Source: JAJPKK01 sp963807015
GTDB taxonomy: Bacteria > Pseudomonadota > Alphaproteobacteria > Rhizobiales > Xanthobacteraceae
Reading direction: 5' to 3'
NCBI GenBank assembly: GCA_963807015.1
Contig: CAWEAS010000008.1
Location: 620,001 to 684,000, forward strand
Length of the DNA stretch: 64,000 nt
Part shown: piece by piece, positions 49,234 through 58,929 of the stretch
Layout: every line of letters begins with the position of its first letter
Numbering within the stretch: the first letter of the stretch is position 1
Program-made: the position numbers and the translations under genes
Notes under the pieces: generated by a model
Database searches by the model: none
Told to the model about the DNA's origin: nothing
Seen by the model: the letters and a program-made list of their open reading frames with translations, nothing else

Positions 49234-50076
49234 TCAGCCCGCTGCACCGTTTGTCGCGCCACGGCTTGCCGCCGTAATGCCGGCTGTGCCTTCGGCCGCG
49301 GCCGGATCGATGTCGAGGCGATCCATCAGGCGCGCCACGTATTCATGCACTCTCGCGTCATGGCGCCGCGCGATCGGGTTCTCGCGTTGCGGCAGGTCAA
49401 CCTTGATCTCGTCGATGATGCGGCCCGGGCGACGGCTCATCACCAACACGCGGTCCGACAGCGTGACCGCCTCGACGAGATCGTGGGTGATGAGGAGCGC
49501 AGTCTTGCGGGCGCGCTGCAAGGTCAGCGCGAGTTCGCGCTGCAGGACCATGCGGGTCTGCGCGTCCACCGCGGAGAACGGCTCATCGAGCAGCAGCACC
49601 GAGGGGTCGACCGCGAGCGTCCGCGCCAGTGCAACGCGCTGGCGCATGCCACCCGACAACTGATGCGGATAGCGCCCGGAGAACTCGGCGAGGTTGAAGT
49701 TTTCGAGCAGCGCCGTCGCCCGCGCGCGGCGCTCGGCCGGCGCGACGCCCTTGATCTCGACGCCGAACATCACGTTCTCGGCGACCGTGCGCCACGGCAG
49801 CAGCAAATCCTTCTGCAGCATGAATGCTACGTGATCATTTGGCCCCTCGACGCGTTCGCCGTCGACGAACGCGGCGCCACCGCTCGGAGCGGCAAGCCCC
49901 GCCCCGATGTTGAGCAGCGTGCTTTTGCCGCAACCGCTCGGCCCGATGAGCGACACCACCTCGCCGTCGCCGACGGCAAAGCTCACGTCGGAGACGGCGG
50001 TGAAGGCCGCCGCACCGGCGCCGGTCGCAAAACGCATGGTGATGTTGCGATATTCGAGGCGCGCAGGGCCGGACAT
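49234..50076 (-). CDS. ABC transporter ATP-binding protein (SsuB/TauB type)
   Basis: A 280-residue ATPase. Walker A GPSGCGKST, Q-loop MLQKDLLLPW, signature LSGGMRQR, Walker B VLLLDEPF, switch His in LLITHDL. It energises the permease at 48178. ATG 50076 is chosen since the upstream in-frame extension to 50226 has poor composition and overlaps the divergent receptor gene's promoter. Confidence 0.9.
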   Translation of the reverse strand: MSGPARLEYRNITMRFATGAGAAAFTAVSDVSFAVGDGEVVSLIGPSGCGKSTLLNIGAGLAAPSGGAAFVDGERVEGPNDHVAFMLQKDLLLPWRTVAENVMFGVEIKGVAPAERRARATALLENFNLAEFSGRYPHQLSGGMRQRVALARTLAVDPSVLLLDEPFSAVDAQTRMVLQRELALTLQRARKTALLITHDLVEAVTLSDRVLVMSRRPGRIIDEIKVDLPQRENPIARRHDARVHEYVARLMDRLDIDPAAAEGTAGITAASRGATNGAAG

Positions 50077-50218
50077 GTTCTTGAAGCTCGACAGGGTCAC
50101 GACCCACGGGTGCTGCTTCCCCGCACGCCACCGACAAGTATAGTGCAAGTCCTGCGAAACTCGATAGATTGCGGCAGATGATCGCGCATTTTTCCGCGAC
50201 CGCGTTGGAGAGTTGAAT

Positions 50219-51277
50219 ATGTGCAAGGCTTTTGCCCAACCCGTCGACCGCCCTGCCCTGCGACGTCAAGCCGTGCCGCGTGGCGATCGCCCGCGGACGA
50301 TGACCGCGTTCGTTGCGCTTGCAGCGCTGGGCCTCGCGCTGGAGTTGCCGATGGCTGCTGCCGTGCCGGTCCATGCGGGCGAAGCAGTCACCTATCTCTT
50401 CCCGGCACCGCCGCTTCTTCCCGCCTTCGGCCCGATCCAGATCGCGAAGGGCAAGGGCTATTTTACCGAGGCCGGCCTTGATGTGACCTTCGAAGTCGGG
50501 CGCGGCGGCGTCGATGTGGCAAAGCAGGTCGGCGCGGGCAACGCGCCGCTCGGCGGCATCGTCGCTGACGGCCCGATCATGGTCCGTCAGAACGGCGTGC
50601 CCATCAAGATCGTCACCGTGTTCGGGGGCAAAGGCTTCATGCAGCTCGTGGTGCGCGCGGATTCCGGCATCGAGAAGCCCGCGGACCTCAAGGGCAAGAC
50701 CATCACCGTCATGTCGTACCAGGACACGACCTACTATGCGCTGCTCGGTTTGCTTGCGAGCGTCGGGCTCTCACAAGACGACGTCAACGTCCAGTCGGTC
50801 GGCCCGACCGGCGTGTGGGAATTCGTCGCCGCCGGCAAATCCGCCGGCATGGCGGGTGTGCCCGACTGGATCCCGCCGGTCGAAGCCGCCGGCGTGAAGG
50901 TCAAGGTCATTCCGACGGACGAATTCTTCCCTACCATGGCGCAAGGCATCGGCGCCTCCGACCGCATCATCAAGGAGAAGCCCGAGCTGGTGCGCGCCTT
51001 CGTCAAAGCGGCCTTGCGCGGCATGAAGGACATCATGGACGATCCCGACCAAGCCGCCGTGGACTTCGTCAAATTCGTTCCCGAGTGGCGCGGCAAGGAA
51101 GGCGCCGTCAAGGCCGCGTTCAACTTCTACGTCAAGCTGGTCTACCCGGGGCAAAAGATGCTCGGCGAAGTCGATGCCGACCGGCTCGCGAAGCTGCAGG
51201 ACTTCTATCTCGCCAAGGGCCTGATCCAGCGCAAATCGCCGGTCGAGGATTTGTACACCAACGCCTTCATCAAGTGA
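50219..51277 (+). CDS. ABC transporter substrate-binding protein (NMT1/ThiY/SsuA-like)
   Basis: A 352-residue periplasmic receptor with a long signal region ending near AVPVHAG. The NMT1-like domain shows GPIQIAKGKGYFTEAGLDVTFEVGRGGVDVAKQV, then ADLKGKTITVMSYQDTTYYALLGLLASVGLSQDDVNV. The fold binds thiamine-pyrimidine precursors, sulfonates or aromatic acids. It diverges from the ATPase gene across a 140-base shared promoter region, in which I saw no TPP riboswitch. GGAGAG lies upstream of ATG. Confidence 0.87.
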   Translation: MCKAFAQPVDRPALRRQAVPRGDRPRTMTAFVALAALGLALELPMAAAVPVHAGEAVTYLFPAPPLLPAFGPIQIAKGKGYFTEAGLDVTFEVGRGGVDVAKQVGAGNAPLGGIVADGPIMVRQNGVPIKIVTVFGGKGFMQLVVRADSGIEKPADLKGKTITVMSYQDTTYYALLGLLASVGLSQDDVNVQSVGPTGVWEFVAAGKSAGMAGVPDWIPPVEAAGVKVKVIPTDEFFPTMAQGIGASDRIIKEKPELVRAFVKAALRGMKDIMDDPDQAAVDFVKFVPEWRGKEGAVKAAFNFYVKLVYPGQKMLGEVDADRLAKLQDFYLAKGLIQRKSPVEDLYTNAFIK

Positions 51278-51386
51278 GGGCCACCTTCGAACCGACGAAT
51301 TATTCTCGGATCGAAAGCCGAACGAGCGCACAGCAATTACAAATGGAACACGTCGACCGATGTGTCGACGCGCGGACAACGAAAAT

Positions 51387-51807
51387 CTATTTCTTCCGAT
51401 AGCTCTCGGTGCCTTGCCAGCCGTTCTCGGAAATGTCGAAGATGACGCCGTCGGGGTCCTTGAACTTGCGTTCAAAATTGCCGTGCCGTTCGTCGCCGAG
51501 ATCGAAGAAGAATTTGCCGCCATGAGAACTCAATTCGCTTTTGCGTCTCGGCGAGGTCGTCGACCTGGAATCCGAAATGATGGGCGCCGACGAAGCGCGA
51601 GCCCTCGGCAAGATCGGACGCTTTGCTGCCCGCCTTGCCGGTGAAGTTCAACAGCGCGAGATTGATGACGCCGTCGCTCATGTAGATGGCCGAGCCGATC
51701 TCCAGATCCTCGCGGCCAATCCGTTCGAGTTCGAAGACGTCGTGATAGAACGCCGCGGCCTTGTCGACATCGCTGACGACAACGGCGAAGTGGCGAAGAC
51801 GGGCCAT
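51387..51807 (-). pseudogene. VOC-family (glyoxalase/dioxygenase-like) protein, +1 frameshift
   Basis: It starts at ATG 51807 with a perfect AAGGAG. The first frame gives MARLRHFAVVVSDVDKAAAF...VGAHHFGFQVDDLAETQKRIE. Around 51524-51541 one extra base, consistent with the doubled T in GAGTTCTCATGG, moves the frame; removing it continues as SHGGKFFFDLGDERHG...PDGVIFDISENGWQG to the stop at 51387. Repaired, it is a 139-residue single-domain VOC protein. Whether this is a real mutation or an assembly error cannot be told here. Confidence 0.8.
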
Positions 51808-51960
51808 GAGTGTCTCCTTGGCAAGGACGGGCGCGCGCATCGCGGCGCGCGTGGGATGCGGCCGGATCATAGGCCGGCCGGCGCGCAGCGTCACGCTCGG
51901 GACGGGCGCAAAGTAACGGCGTTCGATAATCGTGGAATGCGAGCGGACAATCTCCATCTT

Positions 51961-52111
51961 CACCTCCCCCTGGAGGGGGGAGGTCGGCCGCGTCAGCGGC
52001 CGGGTGGGGGTGGCAGCGCTTCAGCATATGGGGCACTGAATTTGTTGCGCCGCTGTCACCCCACCCCGGACCGCCTCCGGCGGTCCGACCCTCCCCCTCC
52101 AGGGGAGGGTG
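51961..52111. repeat. Palindromic repeat, CACCTCCCCCTGGAG type
   Basis: Outer arms CACCTCCCCCTGGAG and CTCCAGGGGAGGGTG are imperfect complements. An inner pair GGGTGGGGGTGGCAGCG / CGCTGTCACCCCACCC lies between. It fills most of the 347-base gap between the VOC gene and the FAD monooxygenase, which otherwise shows nothing. Confidence 0.7.
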
Positions 52112-52154
52112 AACGGAGGCCCCTGCCTCGCACAGCCGCGCGAGGCTGCGCCGC

Positions 52155-53267
52155 ATGACGCGCCACGCCGAAATCGTGGGGGCGGGCTTCGCCGGGCTGA
52201 CGGCAGCATGCGCGCTCGCGCAGCGCGGCTGGAGCGTGCGCCTGCACGAGCGCGCCGACCGGCTGCGCACCACCGGTGCCGGCATCTATGTCTACGAGAA
52301 CGGGCTGCGTGTGCTCGAAGCCGTTGGCGCCTATGATGCTGCGGTCAACGGCGCTCAGCCGGCGCATACTCGCGAAGTGCGCGATGATCAGAACCGCGTC
52401 ATCTCGGTGCATCGCTGGACCGGCAGCCGCGTGTTTTCGATTGTGCGCCAGAACATCATCAACGCGCTCGCCGCGGTCGCCACCAAGGCCGGCGTCGAAA
52501 TCGTCACCAACTCCACTGCGACTGGCGCGACGGCCGACGGCGAGCTCTCGCTTGCGGATGGCGGTGGCCGCAAGGCTGATCTCATCGTCGGCGCCGACGG
52601 CATCAATTCCTGCGTGCGCGACGCGCTCGGCCTCGTGGCGAAGCGCAAAGCTCTGGTCGACGGCTGCACGCGCATGCTGCTCGACAAGACGGCGGCGGAG
52701 CGCACGGACGATACGAAGACGATCGAATACTGGTCCGGCACACGCCGTGTGCTCTATACGCCCTGCAGCGACAGCGACATCTATCTCGCGCTCACCATGC
52801 TCGACCACGATGAGGCCGCGAAAGCGGTGCCGGTACGCAAGGATGTCTGGAAGCGCGCGTTTCCTCACCTTGAAGTGCTGATTGACCGCATCGGTGCGGA
52901 GGGGCGCTACGACCGCTTCGAACTCATCAAGCTCACGCGCTGGTCGAAGGGGCGCGTCGCCATTCTCGGCGATGCCGCCCACGCCCTGCCGCCCAACATC
53001 GGCCAGGGCGGCGGTTGCGCGATGATGAATGCGCTCTCGCTCGCCGTCCATCTCGACCGCGAGCCTGATCTCACGACGGCGCTCGCGTCCTGGGAACGCC
53101 GCGAGCGTCCCCTCACCGACCACACCCAGCGCATCTCGGTGCTGCTCGGGTTGCCCACCACCTGGCCGCCGCCGCTGCGCGCCGCGATCCTGGCGCTCGC
53201 CGGCCGCTCGCGCTGGCTCGTGCGCCAGCGCACCCGCACCGCGCTCCACCGCCCCACGGGGACGTAA
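52155..53267 (+). CDS. FAD-dependent monooxygenase (UbiH/salicylate-hydroxylase-like)
   Basis: A 370-residue class A flavoprotein monooxygenase. The N-terminal dinucleotide loop is VGAGFAGLTAACALAQRG, the DG motif is ADLIVGADGINSCVR, and the GD motif is VAILGDAAHALPPNIGQGGG. It hydroxylates aromatic substrates using NAD(P)H. Context (VOC protein, ABC and TPP genes nearby) hints at catabolism of an aromatic compound, but substrate identity is open. Confidence 0.85.
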   Translation: MTRHAEIVGAGFAGLTAACALAQRGWSVRLHERADRLRTTGAGIYVYENGLRVLEAVGAYDAAVNGAQPAHTREVRDDQNRVISVHRWTGSRVFSIVRQNIINALAAVATKAGVEIVTNSTATGATADGELSLADGGGRKADLIVGADGINSCVRDALGLVAKRKALVDGCTRMLLDKTAAERTDDTKTIEYWSGTRRVLYTPCSDSDIYLALTMLDHDEAAKAVPVRKDVWKRAFPHLEVLIDRIGAEGRYDRFELIKLTRWSKGRVAILGDAAHALPPNIGQGGGCAMMNALSLAVHLDREPDLTTALASWERRERPLTDHTQRISVLLGLPTTWPPPLRAAILALAGRSRWLVRQRTRTALHRPTGT

Positions 53268-53310
53268 GGCTCACCGGCTCGGCCGCCCCTTCGCTTCGAT
53301 TTGGCGAGGC

Positions 53311-54150
53311 TCACGCCACCTCGAGCAAGATCTCCGTCAGGCGATCCGGCATGTCGACCATGACGTCGTGGCCCGACGGCACCTCGTAGGTGCGCCAACT
53401 CGAATCGGTTTTCAGCTTGGCGAGGAACTTGTCGAAGGCCGGCGCGGGGAACGCGGCCGCGCGGATGTAGGTCTTCCTCGCGATCTTGTCGCGCGCGCCG
53501 GTGAGGGCGATCGGCTGGAGCGACACGAACGTCGGCTGCGGCGTCATCTTGCTGTCGACCCAGGCCTGGTCCTTCTCGTTGACGCCGAAGGCCTTGGCGG
53601 GCGGCACCGGACGGCCCACGTCGTTCCTCGCGGCCGCCGCGAACGAGCTCGCGCGCATATCGGCCGGCGAGTAATCGACGACGCGGTCGCCGTTCTCCGG
53701 CAGAAAGGCATCGAGATAGACGATGGAGCGGATCGCGGATTGCGCCTTCTCCGCGACGCCCGATATCACGAATCCCGCGTAGGAGTGGCCGACCAGCACA
53801 ACGTTATCGAGGTTCTCCCATTTGATGACGTTCGCGACATCGGTGATGTGGGTGTCGAGCGTGATCATCGCGCTCATGAGATGCGCGCGCTCGCCGACGC
53901 CGGTGAGGGTCGGCGTGTAGACCTTGTGGCCCTTGCTCTCGAGGCGATCGGCAACGCGACGCCAGCACCAGCCGCCGTGCCAGGAACCATGAACGAGGAC
54001 GAACGTCTTGGCGCTGGTTTGCGCCTGGACAGGCGTCACAAGACTGTCGAGCGCGCCGGCGGCAGCGCCCGCGCCGGCTGCCATGCCGGACAGCACGATG
54101 CGCCGATTGGGCGCAGGTTTCGCGGTCGCCGTCTTGGTGGACTTCGTCAT
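53311..54150 (-). CDS. Exported alpha/beta hydrolase
   Basis: A 279-residue protein with a Tat-like N terminus (NRRIVLSGMAAGAGAAAGAL). The hydrolase core has the oxyanion loop VLVHGSWHGGWCW, the nucleophile elbow GHSYAG and a terminal catalytic His in PSGHDVMVD. Relatives are esterases or lactonase-like proteins. It stands alone, convergent with the monooxygenase gene. Confidence 0.85.
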   Translation of the reverse strand: MTKSTKTATAKPAPNRRIVLSGMAAGAGAAAGALDSLVTPVQAQTSAKTFVLVHGSWHGGWCWRRVADRLESKGHKVYTPTLTGVGERAHLMSAMITLDTHITDVANVIKWENLDNVVLVGHSYAGFVISGVAEKAQSAIRSIVYLDAFLPENGDRVVDYSPADMRASSFAAAARNDVGRPVPPAKAFGVNEKDQAWVDSKMTPQPTFVSLQPIALTGARDKIARKTYIRAAAFPAPAFDKFLAKLKTDSSWRTYEVPSGHDVMVDMPDRLTEILLEVA

Positions 54151-54384
54151 GGTTTCCTCCGATCTGCGTATGCCGGCCGCTCAGGGCGCAGGACTGCCGC
54201 CGACAGTACATCACAGCGGCGTGCGCGCGAAAGGGTCGCTTCGCCGCTCCGGCTAGACCGATCATGGCATCGACCTGATATACTGGACGTAACGAAACAC
54301 GACGGCGGGGTCAGCCGTCCCATCAAACAAAAGCGCGAGCGGCCCCGGCCCTCCGGATGGCGCGCGCAGCAGAGGTTTCACCGC

Positions 54385-55390
54385 GTGACCCGCATCGCAA
54401 CATCGAGGGCCGTTGTCGCTCCAGGCCACCTAGTCGTTCTTTTCGTCGCGATAAGCGCCGTCGCCGCGCTGGTAGCCACGACGCGTGCGCAAACAGAAGC
54501 CTTGATCGATACAACCGCGCGCGCCGAAATGCTCAAGCACCGCGACGGGCCCGTCGCCCATATCGAAACCGAGTACAACGACCTTTTCATTTTGAAGCAC
54601 GGCGCGCTGCTGGCGTTGTCCACGCGTTACAAGGGCGAGGAGTATGTCGAACTCGGCGATCGATCTGCTTGATCCGGACGCGCTGCCGGCGACCTACACG
54701 CAGCTCCTGACGGTCGGACTCGTCTATCCGCAGGAGATCAAGCGCGTGCTGATGATCGGCATGGGCGCTGGCTCGGTCTCGACCTATATTGCGCGCTTCA
54801 TGCCGGACGTGCAGATCGATTCTGTCGAGCTCGATCCCGGCGTCATCGCCGCCAGCAAGAAGTATTTCGGTCTGCAGGACAGCGAACGGGTCCGCGTCAT
54901 CCAGGGCGACGGCCGGGTGTTCCTTACCCGCCAGAAGGACCTCTATGACCTCATCATCCTCGATGCCTATCGCGAGCTTGGCGTCCCGTTCCACCTCCTC
55001 ACCAAGGAGTTCTACGACCTCGTGCGCCAACACCTCGCGCCGGGCGGCGCGGTCGCCTCCAACATCACGGGAGGCACCAAGCTCTACGCGTCGACGCTCG
55101 TGACATTCCGCGCGGCGTTTCCGACGGTCGATGTCTACCCTGATTTCGAAGCCGCGAACGAAGCGCAGGCGATCATCGTCGCCATGCCGGCGCCCGCCCC
55201 AAGCAAGGATGCGTTGATGGAGCGTGCCGCCGCGTTGCAGAGCCGGTTCAAATTCCGCTATCCGTTGCCTGTCATCGTCGGCAAGCGGGTCGAAAACCAT
55301 CCGGCAAATGGCGGCCAATTGCTCACCGACGATTTCGCCCCGGTCAATCTCTACGAGACAATCCGCATCGCCCCGCGGCGGCGGCGATAG
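54385..55390 (+). pseudogene. Spermidine/spermine synthase-like protein, +1 frameshift
   Basis: GTG 54385 has AGAGG 9-10 bases upstream. The first frame encodes a membrane anchor (LVVLFVAISAVAALVATTRA) and the N-terminal strands up to TRYKGEEYVE. Near 54650 dropping one C from GAACTCGG continues the protein as SAIDLLDPDALPATYTQL. It then shows the methyltransferase-fold motifs MIGMGAGSVSTYIARF, VELDPGV, IQGDGRVFL and LIILDAY. The repaired length is about 335 residues. The second half alone (ATG 54644) has no ribosome binding site of its own. It could be an assembly error. Confidence 0.75.
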
Positions 55391-55411
55391 CTTACCTTTC
55401 AACTCCGCAGC

Positions 55412-55517
55412 TTCGTAGGGTGGGCAAAGCGCGGACGTGAGTCCGCGTGTGCCCACGTCGCGTCTCCCAACGAGGCTCGCGTAGCGTGGGCGCGCTTCGC
55501 TTTGCCCACCCTACGAA
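55412..55517. repeat. REP-like inverted repeat, GTAGGGTGGGCAAAGCG type
   Basis: Arms of 20 bp starting TTCGTAGGGTGGGCAAAGCG and its exact complement, with an inner GCGGAC/GTCCGC hairpin. It is the second member of the family at 27598-27699. It lies between two convergent genes and ends 8 bases from the RND transporter stop. Confidence 0.8.
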
Positions 55518-55524
55518 TTCGACC

Positions 55525-58500
55525 CTACTCAGCGGGCGCATCAACAATCCCGGCCGCGCGCGGCGCCGCACGTCTCCAGCGGCGGCGGTCGAGCTTGTCG
55601 AGCAGAAGATAGATCACCGGCGTCGTGTAGAGCGTGAGAAGCTGCGACACCACGAGGCCGCCGATGATGGTGATGCCAAGCGGGCGGCGCAGGTCGGAGC
55701 CGGTGCCGGTCGCGACGAGGAGCGGCACGGCGCCGAGCAGCGCGGACAGCGTCGTCATCAGGATCGGCCGGAAGCGGGCAAGGCAGGCCTCGTGAATTGC
55801 TTCCTCGGGCGAGCGCCCGCCACGCTGCGCATCGATCGCGAAATCCACCAGCATGATGCCGTTCTTCTTGACGATGCCGATCAGGAGAATGATGCCGATG
55901 AAGGCGATAATGGTAAGCTCGGCGCCGAACATCATGAGCGCGAGCAGCGCGCCGAGGCCGGCCGACGGCAAGGTCGAGATGATGGTGAGCGGGTGGGCAA
56001 GGCTCTCGTAGAGCACGCCGAGCACGATATAGACTGCGATCAGCGCGGCGAAGATCAGCAGCTCCTGCGCGGACGCGCTCTCGCGAAACACCTTCATGTC
56101 GCCGGCGAAGTCGTTGCGCACGGTGTCGGGCATGTGCAGGTCGGCGACCGCCTTCGTGACCTCCTCAGCGGCGGTCTCAAGCGCGACGCCCTCGGCGAGA
56201 TTCCAGGTGATCGTCACCGCCGGAAACTGGTTCTGGTGATTGACGACGAGCGGCGTGTTTGTTTTCTCGATGCGTGCGACCGCCGACAACGGCACCGGCG
56301 TCGGGGACGAAGCCGCGCCTGGCGCACTCCCCGAGGTGCCTTGGGTGTTGGCGCCCGACGTGCCCTGAGTGACGGCATTACCCCCCGCGATGGGGGCCCC
56401 CGCGCTCCAGCCCGACAGCCCTTGCGAGCCCTGGGCACTGCCGCCCGTGATGTAGATGCGACTGAGATTGCTAGGGTCAAGCAGGAACGGCGCGTCGGTC
56501 TCGAGGATCACGCGGTACTGGTTGCGTTGGGTGAAGATGGTCGAGATCTGCCGCTGCGAGAACGCATTGTTGAGCGCGTTGTCGATGTCCTGCACCTGGA
56601 TGCCAAGGCGGGCGGCGGCAGTGCGGTCGATCACCACATTGGCCTGCAGGCCGCCAAGCTCGCGGTCGGTGGTGACGTCGATGATGCCGGGGATGCGCCG
56701 GATGCGGTCCTGCACCCGCGGCACCCATTTCGCCAGTTCCTCAGCGTCGGTGTCCATCATCGTGAACTGATATTGCGATCGGCTCGAGCGGCCGCCGACA
56801 TTGGGCAGCTGCTGGGCCGGCCACATGAAGACGCGCAGGCCCGGCAGGGGTTCGAGTGCAAGGCGCAGGCGATCGACGATCGTCGCGGTCGGCGTCCACC
56901 CCCGTTCCGCCGGCGTCTTGAGCGCGATGAACAGCCGGCCGTTGTTGACGGTCCCGCTCCAGTTGCTGCCGCCGACCGTGGTGCCGATGCCATCGACCGC
57001 GGGATCCGCGGCAACGATCTCGGCCGCCCGCTGAGCGAGGCCGATCATGGACTGGTACGAGATGTCCGGTGACGCCGCGGCATAGGCGCCAACGAAGCCG
57101 CTGTCGTCGGGCGGGAAGAACCCCTTCGGTGTGTTGATATAGAGATAGACCGTCAGCGCCACGGTGGCGGCGAGCGTGAGCAGCGTCAGCGTTTGGTGAC
57201 GCAGCACGAAGGCAAGGCTCGTCGCATAGCGGCGCACCAGGGCAGCGAGCACGCCTTCGATCAGCCGGTCGAGCCGCGTTGCCCGCGCGCTTGGCGTCTC
57301 GCGCAGGAAATGCGCGCAGATCATTGGCGTCACCGACAGCGACACCAGGGTCGAGATCGTGATCGCAAATACGAGCGTCACCGAGAATTCGCGAAACAGC
57401 CGCCCGGCAAGTCCGCCCATGAAGAGAAGCGGAATGAACGCCGCGATCAGCGACACGCTGATGGAGATCACCGTGAACCCGATCTGCTGCGCGCTCGCCA
57501 CCGCAGCGGCAAATGGCGTCATGCCCTTCTCGAGATTGCGGAATGCATTCTCAATCATCACGATGGCGTCATCGACCACAAAGCCGACCGCAATCGCGAG
57601 CGCCATCAGCGACAAATTGTCGATCGAATAGCCGGCAAGCCACATAGCCGCGCAGGTGCCGGAGAGCGACAGCGGCACGGTGACGCCGACGGCAATGGTC
57701 GGCGTGAGCCGGCGCAGGAAGATGAACACCACCATCATCACGAGAATGATGGTGGCGCCGAGCGTCAACTGCATATCGCGCACGCTGGCGCGGATCATCT
57801 TGGTGCGGTCGGAGAGCACCGAGAAGCGGATGCCCGCCGGCGCCCAGCGCTGCAGTTCGGGCAGCAGCCGGTGGATGCGATCGACGGTCTCGATCACATT
57901 GGCACCGGCCTCCTTGGTAACCACGAGTAGCACCGCCGGCTGCTGGTTGTACCAGGCCGCCGAGCGGCTGTTGCGCGTGCTTTGCTCGACGGTCGCGATT
58001 GCGCCGAGCAAGGTGACGGCGCCGCTCGCCGACTTCACCACAATGTTGCGGTACTCGGCAGGATCGCGCATTTGCGCATTGACGGCGATCGACCAGGCGA
58101 GCCCGTCGCCTGCGAACTCGCCGAGCGGGCCGGTCGCATTGGCGTTGACGATCGCGTTGCGCACGTCCTCCATGCTGACGCCCATATTGGCGATCGCGAT
58201 CGGGTTGACGCGCACCCGGATCGCCGGCTGCTCGGCGCCGGCGACATTCACCTCGGCAACGCCGTCGACCTGGGACAGGCGCTGCGCGATCACCGTATCG
58301 GCGATGTCGTAGACCGCGCTTGGCGGCAGCGTGTCGGACGTCAGCGCAAGGATGATGATGGGCGCGCCGTTGGGATTGGCCTTGCGGAAGGTTGGCAGCG
58401 ACGGCAGATCGCCCGGCAGGTCGGCGACCGCGCCGTTGAGGGCCGCCTGCACGTCGCGGGCCGCACTGTCAATGCGGCGGGAAATATCGAACTGGATGGT

Positions 58501-58800
58501 GATCGAGGACGCGCCGAGCGAGCTTGACGAGGTCAGTTCGATGACGCCGGGAATCTCGCCGAGGCGCCGTTCCAGCGGCGCCGCGACCGTCGCCGCCATG
58601 GTCGAGGGATCGGCGCCGGGCCGGCTCGTCGTGACATGGATGGTGGGGAACTCGACGTTTGGCAGTGCCGCGACGGGGAGGAATCGATAGGCCACCGCCC
58701 CTGTCAGGAACACGCCGACAGACAACAGGATCGTGGCGATGGGCCGCGTGATGAACGGCAGCGAAATGTTCAGCGCTGGTCTCCCGCGCGCCGGCATCAA
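55525..58800 (-). CDS. RND efflux pump inner-membrane permease
   Basis: A 1091-residue transporter of the hydrophobe/amphiphile efflux family, closest in pattern to MdtB/MdtC. It has TM1 after NISLPFITRPIATILLSVGVF, the proton-relay acids in TM4 (GFVVDDAIVMIEN), and two large periplasmic loops. The second loop carries an unusual Gly/Ser/Thr/Ala-rich stretch of about 50 residues near 780-830 (NAVTQGTSGANTQGTSGSAPG). No adaptor or outer-membrane partner is adjacent in this window. Length is about 50 residues above normal because of the insertion. Confidence 0.93.
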   Translation of the reverse strand: MMPARGRPALNISLPFITRPIATILLSVGVFLTGAVAYRFLPVAALPNVEFPTIHVTTSRPGADPSTMAATVAAPLERRLGEIPGVIELTSSSSLGASSITIQFDISRRIDSAARDVQAALNGAVADLPGDLPSLPTFRKANPNGAPIIILALTSDTLPPSAVYDIADTVIAQRLSQVDGVAEVNVAGAEQPAIRVRVNPIAIANMGVSMEDVRNAIVNANATGPLGEFAGDGLAWSIAVNAQMRDPAEYRNIVVKSASGAVTLLGAIATVEQSTRNSRSAAWYNQQPAVLLVVTKEAGANVIETVDRIHRLLPELQRWAPAGIRFSVLSDRTKMIRASVRDMQLTLGATIILVMMVVFIFLRRLTPTIAVGVTVPLSLSGTCAAMWLAGYSIDNLSLMALAIAVGFVVDDAIVMIENAFRNLEKGMTPFAAAVASAQQIGFTVISISVSLIAAFIPLLFMGGLAGRLFREFSVTLVFAITISTLVSLSVTPMICAHFLRETPSARATRLDRLIEGVLAALVRRYATSLAFVLRHQTLTLLTLAATVALTVYLYINTPKGFFPPDDSGFVGAYAAASPDISYQSMIGLAQRAAEIVAADPAVDGIGTTVGGSNWSGTVNNGRLFIALKTPAERGWTPTATIVDRLRLALEPLPGLRVFMWPAQQLPNVGGRSSRSQYQFTMMDTDAEELAKWVPRVQDRIRRIPGIIDVTTDRELGGLQANVVIDRTAAARLGIQVQDIDNALNNAFSQRQISTIFTQRNQYRVILETDAPFLLDPSNLSRIYITGGSAQGSQGLSGWSAGAPIAGGNAVTQGTSGANTQGTSGSAPGAASSPTPVPLSAVARIEKTNTPLVVNHQNQFPAVTITWNLAEGVALETAAEEVTKAVADLHMPDTVRNDFAGDMKVFRESASAQELLIFAALIAVYIVLGVLYESLAHPLTIISTLPSAGLGALLALMMFGAELTIIAFIGIILLIGIVKKNGIMLVDFAIDAQRGGRSPEEAIHEACLARFRPILMTTLSALLGAVPLLVATGTGSDLRRPLGITIIGGLVVSQLLTLYTTPVIYLLLDKLDRRRWRRAAPRAAGIVDAPAE

Positions 58801-58929
58801 AAGGGTGCCGCGCGATCGATCAGCCTTCTAGCATATTCGCCCGGGCCCGCGGAGGGTTTCCCCGCCCCCAGGAGCGTCGATGACATCAACTGACCTCGCA
58901 TTCGCGGAGCCGCGACATATGTTTCGGTG

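Noticed and set aside
50077..50218. Possible TPP riboswitch in the divergent ABC transporter promoter
   Set aside because: The conserved thi-box segments are not visible, so a thiamine link for this transporter is unsupported.
53029..54384. Long open frame crossing the monooxygenase end and the hydrolase antisense strand
   Set aside because: It is a shadow frame of two real genes. Only its last part, from GTG 54385, belongs to the spermidine-synthase-like gene.
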